Part shown: in pieces, positions 1 to 9,064 of the stretch | How positions within the stretch are numbered: position 1 is the first letter of the stretch | Layout of the letters: the number at the start of each line of letters is the position of its first letter | From: Flavobacteriales bacterium | Lineage (GTDB): Bacteria > Bacteroidota > Bacteroidia > Flavobacteriales_D > Parvicellaceae | Assembly (NCBI GenBank): GCA_016780365.1 | Contig: JADHMB010000001.1 | Coordinates: 1-64,000, forward strand | Length of the DNA: 64,000 nt | Direction: 5' to 3' | Made by a program: the position numbers and the translations under genes | The notes under the pieces: model-generated | The model's database searches: none | The model's input: the letters and a program-made list of their open reading frames with translations, nothing else | What the model was told of the DNA's origin: nothing

Positions 1-2257
1 CTGTTATAATCCATTTTACGCACAAGCGGAAGATTATCAATTGATTATTAATCAATCTGCTGCTACGTTAAGTGCTGATTTCACTGCTAATAATGTTAAT
101 ATCTGTTTGGGAAGTTCCATTACTTTCAGCGACATTTCTACTGGCTCTCCAACTTCTTGGACTTGGGATTTTGGGGATGGCAACTCCTCCACATTACAAA
201 ACCCAACCCATACTTATTCTAGTGCTGGAACATATAATGTTTCCTTAACAATAAGTGATGGAACAATTACAGATACAGAAACCAAAACTGCATTTATAGC
301 AGTGGGTTCAACAGTAAATACACAAGAAAATATCACCGCTTGTGATAACTACAGTTGGAATGGTACTACTTATTCCATTTCTGGTAATTATATTGATACT
401 TTACAAACATCTATTGGTTGTGATAGTATTGTCACTTTAAATCTAATAATAAACAGTAACGGAAATTCCCAAGAAAATATTACAGCTTGTAATAATTACA
501 ATTGGAATGGAACTACTTATTCGCAGTCAGGTACTTACACTAACACGCTGCAAACTACAAATGGCTGTGATAGTATTATAACCCTTAGTTTAACAATCAA
601 CCAAAACGAATCTTCTCAAGAGAATATATCAACGTGCAATAACTACACTTGGAATGGTAATACATATTCTCAGTCAGGATCTTATTTAGATACTTTACAG
701 ACTGTCAATGGTTGTGATAGTATTTTAACACTCAATTTAACCATTTCTAACTATATTTCATCGTCGGAAAATATTATATCCTGTAATAACTACACTTGGA
801 ATGGAAACATTTATACTCAAAGTGGAAACTATTCAGATACTATTTTAGTTCCTTCAGGTTGCGATAGTATTAAAACATTAAACTTAGTAATTGGCCAAAC
901 TTCATTAACTAATCAAAATGTGACAACATGTGGGACTTATAATTGGAACGGAACCAATTATTCACAGTCTGGTAATTACATTGACACACTACAATCAACA
1001 AATGGATGTGATAGTGTACTTAATCTTAATCTAACAATTAATTCCTCCGTTTCTTCCAATGAATCTGTAATTGTTTGTGATAATTATTTATGGAACGGAA
1101 ATAACTACACCCAGTCTGGTTCTTACAATGACACTTTAGTTACTAACTCTGGATGTGATAGTATAGTTACTTTACTATTAACAGTAAATTCAAGTACTGT
1201 TTCACAAGAAATTATATCAACCTGCGGATCTTATATATGGCATGGAAATACTTATTCTCAATCCGGAACCTATTACGATTCTTTATCAACAATTTCTGGA
1301 TGTGATAGCATTTCTTCTTTAGTTCTCACGATTAATACTACTCAGCAATCCACAGATAGTATATTTTCATGTAACAACTATTTATGGAATGGAAATACCT
1401 ACTCACAAAGTGGAATTTTCATAGACACTCTACAAACAAGTCAAGGCTGCGATAGTATTGCTACATTACATCTTACTATTTACAGTATTTTCAATAACGT
1501 AGATAGTGTAAGCTCCTGCCAAAGTTACACATGGAATGGGGTTCAATACAGTTCATCAGGAATCTATACAGACACGTTGCAAACAGCTCTTGGTTGTGAC
1601 AGCATCAATACACTTTATCTAACTGTAAATGACAATACTGCAGCTCCTCTAACTCTAGAGTTACTGTTAGACGATTATTGTTTGGAAACATTTTGGACTG
1701 TAAAAGACAGTCAAGATTCAATATGGTATAGTGAGGGTCCTTACGATTGCAACCCTAGTGGGGGAGGAAATCAAGCAAATACAACAATTATAAAGGATAT
1801 TTATTTAGAGGAAAATGAATGTTATACATTTGAACTTAACGATGTATATGGAGACGGATTAAGTGCTTCGTTGTGGAACGGAACAGATGGAAGCTGGACC
1901 TTAGATGATCTAAACGGTAACGTAATTAGTCAAGGTCAAGGAGATTTTGGATTTATTACATCTAAAAGTTTTTACGTAAGTCAGTCTACCCCTTCTTTTC
2001 TATTGGAAGAAACATCTTCTAAATTGGAGATTGTTGTATTTCCAAATCCATTTTCCAAATCCACAACAGTAAAAATTATTAATGGTAAAGGACCTTATCA
2101 CTTAGAGCTATTTGATATTCGAGGAAAGGTTATTAAATCATTCTCCTCCAATGAAGACGAATTCGTATTAGATGGTATTAGCGCAAGTAGTGGTATATAT
2201 TGGTTGAAAATTAAAAATCAATCAAACTTTAAACCAATAAAGTTAGTTATAGAATAA
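1..2257 (+). CDS. Secreted PKD/tandem-repeat protein with T9SS sorting domain, 5' end outside window
   Basis: The reading frame is open from base 2. The first TTG at 41 is only an internal codon, so the gene is cut by the window edge. The first residues (FYAQAEDYQLIIN) resemble the end of a GEVED domain. A PKD domain follows (about residues 12-90 counted from base 41; WTWDFGDG, HTYSSAGTYNV), then nine 49-residue Cys repeats, then a region rich in Asp and Gly (CYTFELNDVYGDGL). The C-terminus is a type A T9SS sorting domain (VVFPNPFSKST, LFDIRGKVI, SGIYWLKI). From family knowledge, this is a cell-surface or secreted adhesin-like protein exported through the outer membrane. The ligand is unknown. 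PKD and T9SS calls are confident; the role is not. Confidence 0.88.
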   Translation, partial: CYNPFYAQAEDYQLIINQSAATLSADFTANNVNICLGSSITFSDISTGSPTSWTWDFGDGNSSTLQNPTHTYSSAGTYNVSLTISDGTITDTETKTAFIAVGSTVNTQENITACDNYSWNGTTYSISGNYIDTLQTSIGCDSIVTLNLIINSNGNSQENITACNNYNWNGTTYSQSGTYTNTLQTTNGCDSIITLSLTINQNESSQENISTCNNYTWNGNTYSQSGSYLDTLQTVNGCDSILTLNLTISNYISSSENIISCNNYTWNGNIYTQSGNYSDTILVPSGCDSIKTLNLVIGQTSLTNQNVTTCGTYNWNGTNYSQSGNYIDTLQSTNGCDSVLNLNLTINSSVSSNESVIVCDNYLWNGNNYTQSGSYNDTLVTNSGCDSIVTLLLTVNSSTVSQEIISTCGSYIWHGNTYSQSGTYYDSLSTISGCDSISSLVLTINTTQQSTDSIFSCNNYLWNGNTYSQSGIFIDTLQTSQGCDSIATLHLTIYSIFNNVDSVSSCQSYTWNGVQYSSSGIYTDTLQTALGCDSINTLYLTVNDNTAAPLTLELLLDDYCLETFWTVKDSQDSIWYSEGPYDCNPSGGGNQANTTIIKDIYLEENECYTFELNDVYGDGLSASLWNGTDGSWTLDDLNGNVISQGQGDFGFITSKSFYVSQSTPSFLLEETSSKLEIVVFPNPFSKSTTVKIINGKGPYHLELFDIRGKVIKSFSSNEDEFVLDGISASSGIYWLKIKNQSNFKPIKLVIE
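323..1645 (+). repeat. Nine in-frame tandem 147-bp repeats (49 aa each)
   Basis: Nine consecutive units encode a pattern of C-x-x-Y-x-WNG-x-x-Y-x-x-SG-x-Y-x-DTL-x-T-x-x-GCDSI-x-TL-x-L-x-I. Each unit is 49 residues and carries two invariant cysteines, one before NY.WNG and one in GCDSI. The DNA copies have diverged considerably, so the array is old and kept at protein level rather than a fresh expansion. Such repeats are common in large T9SS cargo proteins of marine Flavobacteriales and probably form disulphide-stabilised beta modules, which is inference. Confidence 0.92.
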
Positions 2258-2261
2258 TTAT

Positions 2262-2269
2262 TAGATTTG
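2262..2269 (+). promoter_or_regulatory. Candidate Bacteroidota -7 element for the DUF5606 gene
   Basis: TAGATTTG matches the Bacteroidota TAnnTTTG element. It lies 15 bases before the ATG at 2285, with a weak TTA in place of the -33 TTG about 17 bases upstream. The leader would be about ten bases long. Confidence 0.45.
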
Positions 2270-2284
2270 CGCCATAAATAAATT

Positions 2285-2824
2285 ATGGATTTAAAAGACA
2301 TCATATCAATTTCTGGTAAATCTGGATTATTCAGCACTGTTGGAAAATCCAAAAACAATGTGATTGTTGAATCAATCATTGATAAAAAGAGATTTCCAAT
2401 ATTTAATACTAATAAAATTAGTGCATTGTCAGATATAAGCATATATACTTATGAAGAAGAAGTGTTGCTTTCAGATATTTACAGGAAAATATATGAATCT
2501 AACGATGGAAAAGCTACAATAGATCATTCTGAGAGCACAGAAAAATTAAGAGCTAAACTTGAAGAATTTGTTCCAAATTATGACAAAGAACAAGTCTATA
2601 ATTCCGACATCAAAAAACTCTTCCAATGGTACAATCTTCTACATAAAACCAAAAAGTTAAAACTTAAAAAGTCGGAAAAAGAAGATTCTAAAACAGAAAA
2701 AGAAATTATAAAGGTGGATAAATCCGAAAAAAAACCTAAAAAACAAATTTCAAAAAAGAGCAATACTGCAATTAGAAAACAAATTCCTAAAAAAATTCAA
2801 ACACCACAAAAGAAAAGTGGTTAG
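2285..2824 (+). CDS. DUF5606 family protein
   Basis: The N-terminus (MDLKDIISISGKSGLF, then VESIIDKKRFP, ISALSDISIYT) is characteristic of the Bacteroidota-only DUF5606 family, whose function is unknown. About residues 1-130 are the conserved globular part. The last 50 residues are a low-complexity Lys/Ser/Glu tail that looks disordered and strongly basic, which could bind nucleic acid (inference). There is no signal peptide or membrane segment, so it should be cytoplasmic. It stands alone between the secreted repeat protein and the FKBP pair, with its own candidate promoter. Confidence 0.8.
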   Translation: MDLKDIISISGKSGLFSTVGKSKNNVIVESIIDKKRFPIFNTNKISALSDISIYTYEEEVLLSDIYRKIYESNDGKATIDHSESTEKLRAKLEEFVPNYDKEQVYNSDIKKLFQWYNLLHKTKKLKLKKSEKEDSKTEKEIIKVDKSEKKPKKQISKKSNTAIRKQIPKKIQTPQKKSG

Positions 2825-2864
2825 TAATTAATTTAAAATAAACTACTTTATTATTATTCACATC

Positions 2865-3536
2865 ATGAAAAAATTTAAATTTCTTACATTATTAATTATA
2901 GCCAACCTAACAATAAATATAAAAATGTCCGCACAGAAAATAAATAACGAAATAGACTCTGTAAGTTACAGCCTAGGGGTAAATATTGGAGAAAACATAA
3001 AAACACAGTTTCCAGATATTGACCTTAAGAATTTTGAAGCTGCAATAAAAGATGTTTTAGACGACAGCAAAGAACCTAGTATTTCGGGAGCCGATGCGCA
3101 AAAAACAATTCAAGAATATTTTACGAAACAACAAGCCAAAGCAAGTGAATCTGTGGTTGAAGAGGGTAGAAAGTTTTTAGCTGAAAACAGCAAGAAGGAA
3201 AATGTAGTTACTTTAGAAAGTGGATTGCAATATGAAGTAATTAAAACAGGGGAAGGTGCTAAGCCAACATTAAATGACCAAGTTACTACACACTACCATG
3301 GAACATTAATTGACGGAACAGTTTTTGATAGTTCTGTAGAAAGAGGAGAACCAGCAAGTTTTCCAGTAAGTGGTGTAATCAAAGGATGGACAGAAGCACT
3401 ACAATTAATGAATGTTGGATCCAAATGGAGACTGTTTGTTCCTTATGATTTAGCATATGGTGAAAGAGGAGCTGGTCCACAAATTGGTCCATTTACTACC
3501 CTAATTTTTGAAGTTGAACTAATAAGTATAAATTAA
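2865..3536 (+). CDS. Exported FKBP-type peptidyl-prolyl isomerase (copy 1)
   Basis: Residues 1-23 look like a signal peptide (MKKFKFLTLLIIANLTINI, then MSAQ). An FklB/FkpA-type N-terminal dimerisation region follows (DSVSYSLGVNIGENIKTQF), a long charged helix, and then the C-terminal FKBP domain from about residue 115 (HYHGTLIDGTVFDSS, VIKGWTEALQLM, YGERGAGPQIGP, LIFEVELI). Such enzymes speed proline isomerisation and act as chaperones in the periplasm. The next gene, one base downstream, is a close paralogue with the same layout, so the two arose by tandem duplication and are probably co-transcribed. Copy 1 lacks a lipobox and is likely soluble. Confidence 0.92.
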   Translation: MKKFKFLTLLIIANLTINIKMSAQKINNEIDSVSYSLGVNIGENIKTQFPDIDLKNFEAAIKDVLDDSKEPSISGADAQKTIQEYFTKQQAKASESVVEEGRKFLAENSKKENVVTLESGLQYEVIKTGEGAKPTLNDQVTTHYHGTLIDGTVFDSSVERGEPASFPVSGVIKGWTEALQLMNVGSKWRLFVPYDLAYGERGAGPQIGPFTTLIFEVELISIN

Positions 3537-3537
3537 A

Positions 3538-4212
3538 ATGAAAAATATAATATTCCTATCCTCTCTAATTCTGTTTATAGCATGTAAGACGGAGAAAACT
3601 AATAAAACTGCAAATTTAATTACTGAGCTGGACTCAGTAAGCTATAGTTTGGGGGTTAATATTGGTGAAAATATTAAAACACAATTTGAAGACATTAACC
3701 TAGATAATTTTGAAGCTGGTATAAAAGACGTCTTAGAAAAAGATGTAGAAGCTAAAATAAGTGATAATCAAGCCCAAGCCATTATCCAAAGTTACTTTTC
3801 GAAAAAACAGCAAAAACAAAGCGAATCAGTTATAGAAGAAGGTATAAATTTCTTACGTGAAAATGGAAAAAGAGAAGGAGTGACAACTCTTGCTAGTGGA
3901 CTTCAATATGAAGTAATCAATGATGGAACAGGACCAAAACCTACCATTGAGGATAATGTAACCACTCACTACCATGGCACATTAATAGATGGAACTGTTT
4001 TTGATAGTTCTGTTGACAGAGGGGAGCCTGCTAGCTTTCCTGTGGGAGGAGTAATTAAAGGTTGGACAGAAGCATTACTGCTTATGGCTGTAGGATCAAA
4101 GTGGAAACTTTATGTTCCTTACGATTTGGCTTATGGAGAAAGAGGAGCTGGCCCACAAATAGGCCCTTACAGTACATTAATTTTTGAAGTAGAATTAATT
4201 AGTATTAATTAA
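3538..4212 (+). CDS. FKBP-type peptidyl-prolyl isomerase lipoprotein (copy 2)
   Basis: This has the same architecture as the preceding gene: the N-terminal DSVSYSLGVNIGENIKTQF segment is identical and the FKBP domain is almost the same (VIKGWTEALLLM, YGERGAGPQIGPYSTLIFEVELISIN). The main difference is the N-terminus, where SSLILFIAC followed by KTEKT is a lipoprotein signal with the Cys near residue 16. Copy 2 should therefore be membrane-anchored while copy 1 is soluble. The start is one base after the copy 1 stop. The 3' end overlaps the convergent mscS-like gene by eight bases. Confidence 0.92.
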   Translation: MKNIIFLSSLILFIACKTEKTNKTANLITELDSVSYSLGVNIGENIKTQFEDINLDNFEAGIKDVLEKDVEAKISDNQAQAIIQSYFSKKQQKQSESVIEEGINFLRENGKREGVTTLASGLQYEVINDGTGPKPTIEDNVTTHYHGTLIDGTVFDSSVDRGEPASFPVGGVIKGWTEALLLMAVGSKWKLYVPYDLAYGERGAGPQIGPYSTLIFEVELISIN

Positions 4213-5260
4213 TCTCTTTTTTAAAAATAGTTTGGGTTGGGAAAGCAAACTCCAACCCTTCTTCATTAAATCTTCTTAAAACTTCTTTATTGACGAGTGT
4301 TTGTGTATTGAGCCAATGAGATTCTGGCCTAACATAATACATGAATAGAATGTTTAATGAAAAATCGCCAAACCCATTGAAACCTGCAGCATAGTCATTG
4401 GTAATAGCATCTTGCCCTTTTACAATATCTTGTAATATGTCTATTGCTTTTTGCATCTGCTCTTCATTTGTGTCGTAGGTAAGTCCTAAGTTAATTTTAA
4501 CTTTTAATGCTGGTTGTGAGGTGACATTGATCACACTATTATCTGTAAATGTACAGTTTGGAATTGTTACAATTCTTCCCTCTAATGTTCTTATTCTAGT
4601 ACTTCTAAGACCAACTTCTTCCACTGTTCCATCATGCCCATCTATTTTTATTCTATCGTTAATTTTAAACGGTTTATCTAAAAAAATCATTATACCTGCG
4701 AATATATTTTTAACCGAATCCTGGGCTGCTAGAGCTAGTGCTAATCCACCAATTCCAAGTCCGGCAATCATGGCTGTAATATCAAAACCAATATTATCCA
4801 ATCCTATTACTATTCCTAGAGACCAAATAATAGCTCTTACAGCTTTCTGAATAACTGGGATTAAATGGCTGTCAAAACTAGTTTCAGATTTTTTAGAAAT
4901 AGGCAAAATAACTTCTGAAATAAGAGCATCAATTATTTTAGAGACAATTGAAGTTAATGTGATTGTAAAGAGTAAATAAGCAATATTCACTAAAATTGTC
5001 TCAATATTTTTATCAAAATGTAAATAGCTTACCGAAAAATAATAAGCACCAATAACTACTAAATTTGTAAGTGGCTTTTGTAAATTTTTGACTAAAATAT
5101 CGTCTAAATTAGTCTTGGTTTTACTAGTTAGGTTTTTAAAAACTGATGAGAAAATCCTGTACAATATTTTTACTAAAAGAAAAGAACCAATTAATACTAG
5201 AAAGGCAATAATCCAGTGTTGAATTGAATTTCCAAAAAAATCTTTATTTAAGTATTCCAT
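4205..5260 (-). CDS. Small-conductance mechanosensitive channel (MscS family)
   Basis: A membrane N-terminal half with several hydrophobic helices leads into the MscS pore helix and upper beta domain (AGLGIGGLALALAAQDSVKNIFAGIMIFLDKPFKINDRI, given here only as a landmark near residues 165-205, with Gly/Ala packing typical of TM3). The segment DGTVEEVGLRSTRIRTLEGRIVTIPN is also diagnostic and spans about 220-245. Such channels open under membrane tension and release solutes during hypo-osmotic shock. I prefer the ATG at 5260 (MEYLNKDFF); an upstream in-frame ATG at 5281 adds seven residues. It is convergent with the FKBP pair and lies just downstream of the E1 gene on the same strand. Confidence 0.9.
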   Translation of the reverse strand: MEYLNKDFFGNSIQHWIIAFLVLIGSFLLVKILYRIFSSVFKNLTSKTKTNLDDILVKNLQKPLTNLVVIGAYYFSVSYLHFDKNIETILVNIAYLLFTITLTSIVSKIIDALISEVILPISKKSETSFDSHLIPVIQKAVRAIIWSLGIVIGLDNIGFDITAMIAGLGIGGLALALAAQDSVKNIFAGIMIFLDKPFKINDRIKIDGHDGTVEEVGLRSTRIRTLEGRIVTIPNCTFTDNSVINVTSQPALKVKINLGLTYDTNEEQMQKAIDILQDIVKGQDAITNDYAAGFNGFGDFSLNILFMYYVRPESHWLNTQTLVNKEVLRRFNEEGLEFAFPTQTIFKKEIN

Positions 5261-5311
5261 AGTTATAAAAATATTAAACAAATCTATTACATAAAATTTA
5301 AATGATGGCTA

Positions 5312-7360
5312 TCAGTACTCTAAAAGAGTGGATATAGCTTTTTGAACTTTAGAAGCATTTGGCAAATAAGTAAATTCTAAGTTTTCATTCAAAGGAATAG
5401 CTGGAGTATTTTCTGAACCGATAATTTTCACTGGAGCATCTAAAAATTCAAAGCAATTTTCTTGAATAAACCCTGCAATACCAAGTGAAAAACTAGCAGA
5501 GGATGGTTCTTCAGTAACTATGAGAGATTTTCCATGTTTTTTCACAGATTTTAAAATTTGGTCTTCATCTATGGGGGACAAGGTTCTTAAGTCTAATATC
5601 TCTATTTTTCCAGCAAAAGATTTTGATGCTTGCAAGGACCAATATACTCCACGACCATAGGTTATAATTACCAAAGATTCTCCAGATTTTTCATGCTTTT
5701 CTTCAGCTTCTATGACTTTACATGCTTTACCAATTGGTAGAATATAATTTTCGTCTGGTTCAATTGTTTTTGCATTTTCTGTCCCAGGAATTTTAGACCA
5801 ATATAGTCCCTTATGTTCTAGAATTAAAATAGGATTTGGATCTAAGTAGGCAGCTTTCATTAGTCCTTTCAAATCTGCACCATTTGAAGGGTAAAGCACC
5901 TTTATTCCAATTATATTAGTAACTACAGATTCAATACTTGACGAGTGATAAGGGCCTCCTGAGCCATAAGCACCAATAGGTACTCTAAGAATCATGCTAA
6001 CAGGCCATTTCCCGTTTGACAAATAATAAGATCTACTTATTTCTGTAAATAATTGGTTTAAACCAGGCCAAATATAATCTGCGAATTGAACTTCAACGAT
6101 TGGCTTTAAGCCAACAGCAGACATTCCTGCAGTGCTACCCACAATAAAAGCTTCTTGAATAGGAGTATTAAATACTCTGTGGTTGCCAAATTGTTGGGCT
6201 AAGGTAGCCGCTTCTCTAAAAACTCCACCTAATCTCCCACCAACATCTTGTCCGTAGAGCAAACATCTTTTATCTGCATCCATCAATTCTCTAATGGCAA
6301 ATAATGCAGAATCTACCATAACTGTTGCCTCCTTATTTTTGGGAGACCTCTCCCCCTTCTCTTCTTTAACTTTTGTTGGGGCAAAAATATTTTTAAAAAG
6401 TTCGTCTGGCTCGGGATCTTTTTCTTCTAAAGCTTTTTTGTACTGTTCTAAAACTATCTTTTCAGATTTTGTAGAGATGTCGTCAAGCTCAGTTTCTTTA
6501 AAACCATTTTCTATTAATAATTCTTTTAAAATTGGCAAAGGATCTCTTAACAAATGAGCATCTAAATCGTCTCTATACCATTCCATTCTTACTCCGGAAG
6601 TATGATGGTTTAGAAGTGGAACTTTTGCATGAATTAATACCGGTCCTTTTCTATTTCTAGTTATCTTAAAAGCTTCTTGAAGAGCAATGTAGGATTCATG
6701 AAAATTAGTTCCATCTACAGTAAATACTTTAAGGCCTTTAAAGCCTTTAGCGAAATAGGAAATATCCTGAGCTCTTGTTTCTTCTGCTTTTGCAGAAATA
6801 TCCCATTCATTATCCTGAACAAGATATATTATAGGTAGTTTTTTTAAAACCGCCATTTGAAATGCCTCTGATACTTCTCCCTCTGTGCAAGATGCATCTC
6901 CAAGAGAACAAACTACAATAGGAGCATTCTCATTGTGTTTTGACAGACCGACTTCCTCTTTATATTTTAATCCCATTGCAGCACCAGTTGCAGGTATTGC
7001 CTGCATTCCTGTTGCAGAAGATTGGTGGGGTATTTTTGGAAGTTCTGAATTATTTAAACTAGGATGGGAATAATAAGTTTTACCACCTGAAAAAGGATCT
7101 TTTGATTTAGCCAGTAGCTGAAGCATCAAATCATATGGATCTAATCCAATAGATAAAAGCATAGAATCATCTCTATAATATGGATATAAAAAATCATCTT
7201 TTTTTAATTGGATACCAGTAGCAATTTGAATGAGCTCATGACCTTTAGAGGTAGCATGGACATATTTTGAAGTAATGGATTTTTCTCGTTCAAAAAGCGC
7301 ACTCATGGAACGAGAAAGAGATATTAAATTATAAGCTTTACCTAAAATAGATTTATCCAT
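5312..7360 (-). CDS. Fused 2-oxoacid dehydrogenase E1 alpha/beta (branched-chain type)
   Basis: This 682-residue protein joins two subunits that are separate in many bacteria. Residues 1-330 are the E1 alpha part, with the thiamine diphosphate motif GDASCTEGE at 154-162 and the Asn at 184 (VQDNEWDIS). After a charged linker near 330-345 comes the E1 beta part (YGQDVGGRLGGVFR, NTPIQEAFIVG, EVQFADYIWPGLNQ). It should decarboxylate a 2-oxoacid and transfer the acyl group to lipoyl-E2. Branched-chain substrates, feeding iso-fatty acid synthesis, are the usual assignment in Bacteroidota. No E2 or E3 gene is nearby. Substrate specificity cannot be proven from sequence. Confidence 0.88.
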   Translation of the reverse strand: MDKSILGKAYNLISLSRSMSALFEREKSITSKYVHATSKGHELIQIATGIQLKKDDFLYPYYRDDSMLLSIGLDPYDLMLQLLAKSKDPFSGGKTYYSHPSLNNSELPKIPHQSSATGMQAIPATGAAMGLKYKEEVGLSKHNENAPIVVCSLGDASCTEGEVSEAFQMAVLKKLPIIYLVQDNEWDISAKAEETRAQDISYFAKGFKGLKVFTVDGTNFHESYIALQEAFKITRNRKGPVLIHAKVPLLNHHTSGVRMEWYRDDLDAHLLRDPLPILKELLIENGFKETELDDISTKSEKIVLEQYKKALEEKDPEPDELFKNIFAPTKVKEEKGERSPKNKEATVMVDSALFAIRELMDADKRCLLYGQDVGGRLGGVFREAATLAQQFGNHRVFNTPIQEAFIVGSTAGMSAVGLKPIVEVQFADYIWPGLNQLFTEISRSYYLSNGKWPVSMILRVPIGAYGSGGPYHSSSIESVVTNIIGIKVLYPSNGADLKGLMKAAYLDPNPILILEHKGLYWSKIPGTENAKTIEPDENYILPIGKACKVIEAEEKHEKSGESLVIITYGRGVYWSLQASKSFAGKIEILDLRTLSPIDEDQILKSVKKHGKSLIVTEEPSSASFSLGIAGFIQENCFEFLDAPVKIIGSENTPAIPLNENLEFTYLPNASKVQKAISTLLEY

Positions 7361-7566
7361 CGATTTAATTGATGAATCAAATATACAAATTAAAATATTT
7401 AAGACATTAAAACAATTTGAAAGAAATTAAATTTTGTTTTTTATTTAAAAATTAAAATTAAAAATTATTATTTTAGTTAAATAAGAAATTAAATTCTTAA
7501 ATATTTACAATAATTAATTGACTATAATTTGTTAACATTATAAGAAGCGAAATTTGAAAAAAACAT

Positions 7567-7574
7567 TAGATTTG
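7567..7574 (+). promoter_or_regulatory. Candidate -7 element in the divergent 7361-7591 region
   Basis: TAGATTTG fits TAnnTTTG, 17 bases before the ATG at 7592. No good TTG lies at the expected -33 distance. The rest of the 231-base divergent region between the E1 gene and the membrane-protein gene is very AT-rich, and I see no other recognisable element in it. Confidence 0.4.
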
Positions 7575-7591
7575 TAATCAAATTAATTCTA

Positions 7592-9055
7592 ATGGAAGAA
7601 CGGAGCCTTCTCATAAAAAAATACATATTTCCTGCCATAGTAATTTTACTTGGGCTTTTATTATTGAATACTGCCCTATTTAGTGGCACTGGAAGTATTA
7701 ACCAATCTGGAACATTCTTAATGGGCGCTATTGTTGTGCTTTTAATGGGAGTTGTCACAGTTCTCTACATTAAAGAAATCATTGGCAAGAATACTCATTT
7801 AAAAATTTTATTTGCACTACTCTTAAGCTGCTTATTTCTAGGCTATTCTACCTATAATTCTATCTCCACTACCATAGCTCAAATTGAGCTAAAAAAAGAA
7901 ATTGATGCCAATATCAAGCAAGGCTTAAGAGATATTGAAATAGTACAGTTGGAATACAAAAAAAAATACGGTTGGTATAGCGATAATTTTGAGGAACTTA
8001 AAAGGTTTTTAGCACAAGACAGTGTTTACTCTATAAGCACTATGGGAGTTGTCCCGGACTATAAAATCACTGCTGAACATGCCGAAATTCTTGGATACGA
8101 CGCGATACTTGACTACATCCAATTAGAATCTTACGATGAAAAAGAAGCTTTAATATGTGGTTTATTAACAAAAGATACATCCTGGATAAATGTTTTAGAA
8201 AAATTATTCCCTTCAAATTCAGACTCTACAAACAATAGATTGTATGATTTTAAAGTAGAAAATTTAGACTTGATTCCTATGTCCGATAAAAAATATTTTA
8301 AAATGTACGCTGGCATACTTGAGTCTAGTGACGATGTTTCATTTGAAATAATTAATTATAAAAAAGAAAATCTTTATGAATTTGTATCCTCCTCTTTAAT
8401 TGACTTTAGTGGGAATGACACAGCTTATTACAACAAGGATATTAAAGGATTAATCGTTAAAGATTCAATTCCTCAATTACCACAATTCAATATAGGAGAT
8501 AACATAATTTCAGTAGATTCAATAACCTATAATAGACCCTCAGACTTCCTAGAGGTTCTAAAAAACAAGAAAAAAGACACTATTTTATTCCATGTTATTA
8601 GATCCAATAAAGAATTAAAAATTAAACTAACTCAAAAAGATATTGTTTCAAGACCATCTAGATCGTATTGGACAGACTTTGAAGATGTATTATCTTACAA
8701 TCTTCAGCCGCCACTTTATAATCCTGAGCTTTTTGATCCTTTTTACGTTGGTAAAGACTTTATATCCAAAGAAGACGAATTCTCTAGTTCAAGTCTTAAA
8801 ATTTCAAATTTCAAATCGATGGTTAAAAACAGATCTATGGACTCTACTAGTATTTCGTTCGAAATTTTCAAAGGAGACAAAATAAAATTTACAAATCTAA
8901 ACGAAGATTCTGAAGATTACTTTTACTTACTGTCCAAAGTAGGAACACCAGTATTTACCGCATTTGATCCATCTCCATACGACCCACTTAACGAAAGAGA
9001 CACTTTAACAACCGGCTCTTTGACAGAGGTGAAAACTAGTGGGAATTGGAAATAA
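7592..9055 (+). CDS. Membrane protein with PDZ-like segment, unknown function
   Basis: Three hydrophobic helices at about residues 11-32, 41-62 and 68-90 are followed by a short coiled segment and a large, probably extracytoplasmic, domain. Residues near 285-350 (GLIVKDSIPQL, then FNIGDNIISVDS, SDFLEVLKNKKKD, LFHVIRSN) look like a PDZ fold: a hydrophobic strand, a GD turn, then a helix and strand. I do not recognise a named family. It is followed nine bases later by the DUF3822 gene, suggesting one transcript through rsmD and coaD. It ends well beyond the PDZ-like part with a Ser/Asp-rich tail. Confidence 0.65.
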   Translation: MEERSLLIKKYIFPAIVILLGLLLLNTALFSGTGSINQSGTFLMGAIVVLLMGVVTVLYIKEIIGKNTHLKILFALLLSCLFLGYSTYNSISTTIAQIELKKEIDANIKQGLRDIEIVQLEYKKKYGWYSDNFEELKRFLAQDSVYSISTMGVVPDYKITAEHAEILGYDAILDYIQLESYDEKEALICGLLTKDTSWINVLEKLFPSNSDSTNNRLYDFKVENLDLIPMSDKKYFKMYAGILESSDDVSFEIINYKKENLYEFVSSSLIDFSGNDTAYYNKDIKGLIVKDSIPQLPQFNIGDNIISVDSITYNRPSDFLEVLKNKKKDTILFHVIRSNKELKIKLTQKDIVSRPSRSYWTDFEDVLSYNLQPPLYNPELFDPFYVGKDFISKEDEFSSSSLKISNFKSMVKNRSMDSTSISFEIFKGDKIKFTNLNEDSEDYFYLLSKVGTPVFTAFDPSPYDPLNERDTLTTGSLTEVKTSGNWK

Positions 9056-9064
9056 CCCCACATT

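Noticed and set aside
4521..4850. 109-codon plus-strand ORF opposite the MscS gene
   Set aside because: Antisense to the conserved MscS pore domain; the protein composition is shadow-like, with no motif.
7361..7591. Possible small RNA or riboswitch in the 231-base AT-rich divergent gap
   Set aside because: I see no stable stem, conserved box or terminator; the region looks like ordinary divergent promoter DNA.
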